34,745 nucleotides of DNA from Scatosoma sp002474405 (GTDB lineage: Bacteria > Bacillota > Clostridia > Christensenellales > Borkfalkiaceae). The DNA lies in assembly GCA_937892545.1 (NCBI GenBank), contig CALAFO010000056.1:1-34745 (forward strand), written 5' to 3'. Positions within the stretch are counted from its first letter, which is position 1; every line of letters begins with the position of its first letter. Under the pieces are notes generated by a model. It saw only the letters and a list, made by a program, of their open reading frames with translations, was not told where the DNA came from and ran no database searches. Position numbers and translations under genes: made by a program. Shown in pieces: positions 33,456 to 34,745 of this stretch.

Positions 33456-33482
33456 TCGTCGGGGACGTCCGGCGGCTTTTTT
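33456..33482 (+). terminator. Intrinsic terminator of acpP
   Basis: GTCGTCGG (33456-33463) pairs with CCGGCGGC (33470-33477) over eight positions, two of them G-U, followed by five T residues. Confidence 0.85.
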
Positions 33483-33533
33483 CTGTGCCGTGCCGCGGGG
33501 AAGTGCGCGGGCGGAGAGAAACAAGGAGAGGCA

Positions 33534-34745
33534 ATGTTACAGGTTACCGGAGTCAGTTTACAATTCGGCAGCAAAAAATTATTCGAGGACGTAAATTTAA
33601 AGTTTACGAAAGGCAACTGTTACGGCATCATCGGCGCGAACGGTGCGGGAAAATCTACTTTTTTAAAGGTGCTTTCCGGAGAAATCGAACCGCAGAAAGG
33701 GTATGTTACGCTGGATAAAAACGAGCGTATGTCCGTTTTACAGCAAAATCAGAACAAATACGATAACGAAACGGTGCTGCGGACCGTAATGCTCGGTTTT
33801 AAAAAACTGGTGGACATTATGGACGAGAAGGACGCTTTGTATGCAAACCCCGATTTTTCGGAAGAGGACGGCATCCGCGCGGGCGAGCTGGAAGGAGAGT
33901 TTGCCGAGCTGGGCGGATACGACGCGGAATATCAGGCGGGGCAGCTTCTGAACGCTCTGGAAATTCCCGAAGAACTGCATTATTCGCTGATGGCGGATCT
34001 GGACGCGAAACAGAAGGTGCGCGTTCTGCTGGCGCAGGCATTGTTCGGAAACCCGGACGTGCTGCTTCTGGACGAGCCTACGAACAACCTCGATATCAAA
34101 ACGGTGCGCTGGCTGGAAAATTATCTGATGGATTTTGAAAACACGATTATCATCGTATCGCATAACCGGCACTTCCTGAACAAGGTGTGTACGAATATCT
34201 GCGACGTGGATTTCGGAAAAATCGATATGTACGTGGGAAACTACGATTTCTGGTATCAGACGAGCCAGCTTCTGGCGCGGCAGCAGAAAGAACAGAATAA
34301 AAAAGCCGAACAGCGCGCGAAAGAGTTACAGGAGTTCATTGCGAGATTCGCCGCAAACGCTTCGAAATCGCGGCAGGCGACTTCCAGAAAGAAAGAGCTC
34401 GAAAAACTGACGATCAGCGATTTCAAGCCGTCGCTCAGAAAATATCCGTATATCGATTTCAAATTCGAACGGGAAATCGGCAACGACATTCTTATCGTGG
34501 AAAATCTGACGAAAGAGGGGTATTTTAAAAATCTTTCTTTCAGTGTGCAAAAAAACGAAAAAATCGGTATTTTATGCGATAAAAGCACGACGATTACGAT
34601 GCTTTACGATGTGCTTACCGGGAAAGAACAGGCGGACGGAGGCAGCGTAACGTGGGGAAAGACGATTACGACGTCGTATTTTCCGCAGAACAACAACGAG
34701 TTTTTCGAAAATTGCGATTTAAATCTGGTGGAATGGCTTTCTCAC
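33534..34745 (+). CDS. ABC-F family ATPase, YkpA/YbiT type (3' end outside window)
   Basis: 404 codons are open to the window edge; about 120 more would be expected. It is a soluble tandem-ATPase protein of the ABC-F group, which acts on ribosomes rather than in transport. NBD1 has an intact Walker A 34-42 (GANGAGKST) and Walker B L179-D180-E181-P with DEPTNNLD, then the H-switch SHNRHF. The signature, normally LSGGE/Q, is L156-DAKQ160. The linker with FIARFAANASKSRQATSRKKEL is characteristic of YkpA/YbiT. NBD2's P-loop region (346-356) reads ILCDKSTTITM and lacks the Gly-Lys core. AAGGAG is five bases before ATG 33534. It follows the acpP terminator; its own promoter was not seen. Confidence 0.9.
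   Translation, partial: MLQVTGVSLQFGSKKLFEDVNLKFTKGNCYGIIGANGAGKSTFLKVLSGEIEPQKGYVTLDKNERMSVLQQNQNKYDNETVLRTVMLGFKKLVDIMDEKDALYANPDFSEEDGIRAGELEGEFAELGGYDAEYQAGQLLNALEIPEELHYSLMADLDAKQKVRVLLAQALFGNPDVLLLDEPTNNLDIKTVRWLENYLMDFENTIIIVSHNRHFLNKVCTNICDVDFGKIDMYVGNYDFWYQTSQLLARQQKEQNKKAEQRAKELQEFIARFAANASKSRQATSRKKELEKLTISDFKPSLRKYPYIDFKFEREIGNDILIVENLTKEGYFKNLSFSVQKNEKIGILCDKSTTITMLYDVLTGKEQADGGSVTWGKTITTSYFPQNNNEFFENCDLNLVEWLSH

Noticed and set aside
1..34745. CRISPR arrays, insertion sequences, prophage genes, attachment sites, toxin-antitoxin or defence islands
   Set aside because: No repeated spacer pattern, transposase, integrase or defence-family motif was seen on either strand; gene content is housekeeping throughout.

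Overview
The window is about 34.7 kb of chromosome from a fermentative, Gram-positive-type bacterium, most likely an uncultured member of the Clostridia (Bacillota). The grounds are HPr kinase/phosphorylase, MutS2, TmcAL, a class A penicillin-binding protein, the order pta-ackA-DUF177-rpmF, a miaB-mutS-mutL-miaA cluster with no dam/mutH, and strong AGGAGG-type ribosome binding sites with TTGACA/TATAAT promoters. Base composition is roughly half G+C. I see no phage genes, transposases, CRISPR arrays or rRNA. The identification below family level is inference.

Layout. 1-1127: the tail of a cation:proton antiporter and an MgtC-family membrane protein. 1128-1492: a gene-free stretch with several hairpins. 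1493-10128: a repair and tRNA-modification operon (miaB, mutS, mutL, miaA) followed by a PLP-dependent methionine gamma-lyase family gene. 10187-10370: tRNA-Val(GAC) with its own promoter and terminator on the minus strand. 10485-15642: an Lrp/AsnC regulator, a convergent class A PBP (minus), a D-lactate dehydrogenase, and tmcAL (minus). 15698-18926: pta-ackA, then yceD(DUF177)-rpmF from its own consensus promoter, closed by a clear terminator. 19226-22216: a copper-type P-ATPase with a chaperone-like C-terminal domain, and an ArsR-family repressor. 22281-30919: uvrC, a Cof-type HAD phosphatase, hprK, a large U32 protein and mutS2 in tight succession. 31009-33043: a polysaccharide-deacetylase-like protein and an M16 peptidase. 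33126-34745: acyl carrier protein, then a YkpA/YbiT-type ABC-F protein that runs off the window.

How the parts fit. MutS, MutL, UvrC and MutS2 cover mismatch repair, excision repair and rescue of collided ribosomes or recombination control. MiaA and MiaB act one after the other on A37 of tRNAs, and TmcAL modifies the elongator tRNA-Met wobble base. LdhA and Pta/AckA are the D-lactate and acetate branches of fermentation, and HprK links sugar supply to carbon control.

Most of the window is ordinary housekeeping sequence, and I found no obvious new multi-gene system. The best second-look items are: an in-frame internal start inside copA that would yield a free 70-residue CopZ-like chaperone; an altered phosphorylation motif (DKTATLT) in the same ATPase; an ABC-F protein in which both halves of the same composite ATP site are degraded; a deacetylase-like protein without its first catalytic motif; and a reversal of strand composition over about 1.6-14.4 kb whose left edge coincides with the structured gene-free stretch.
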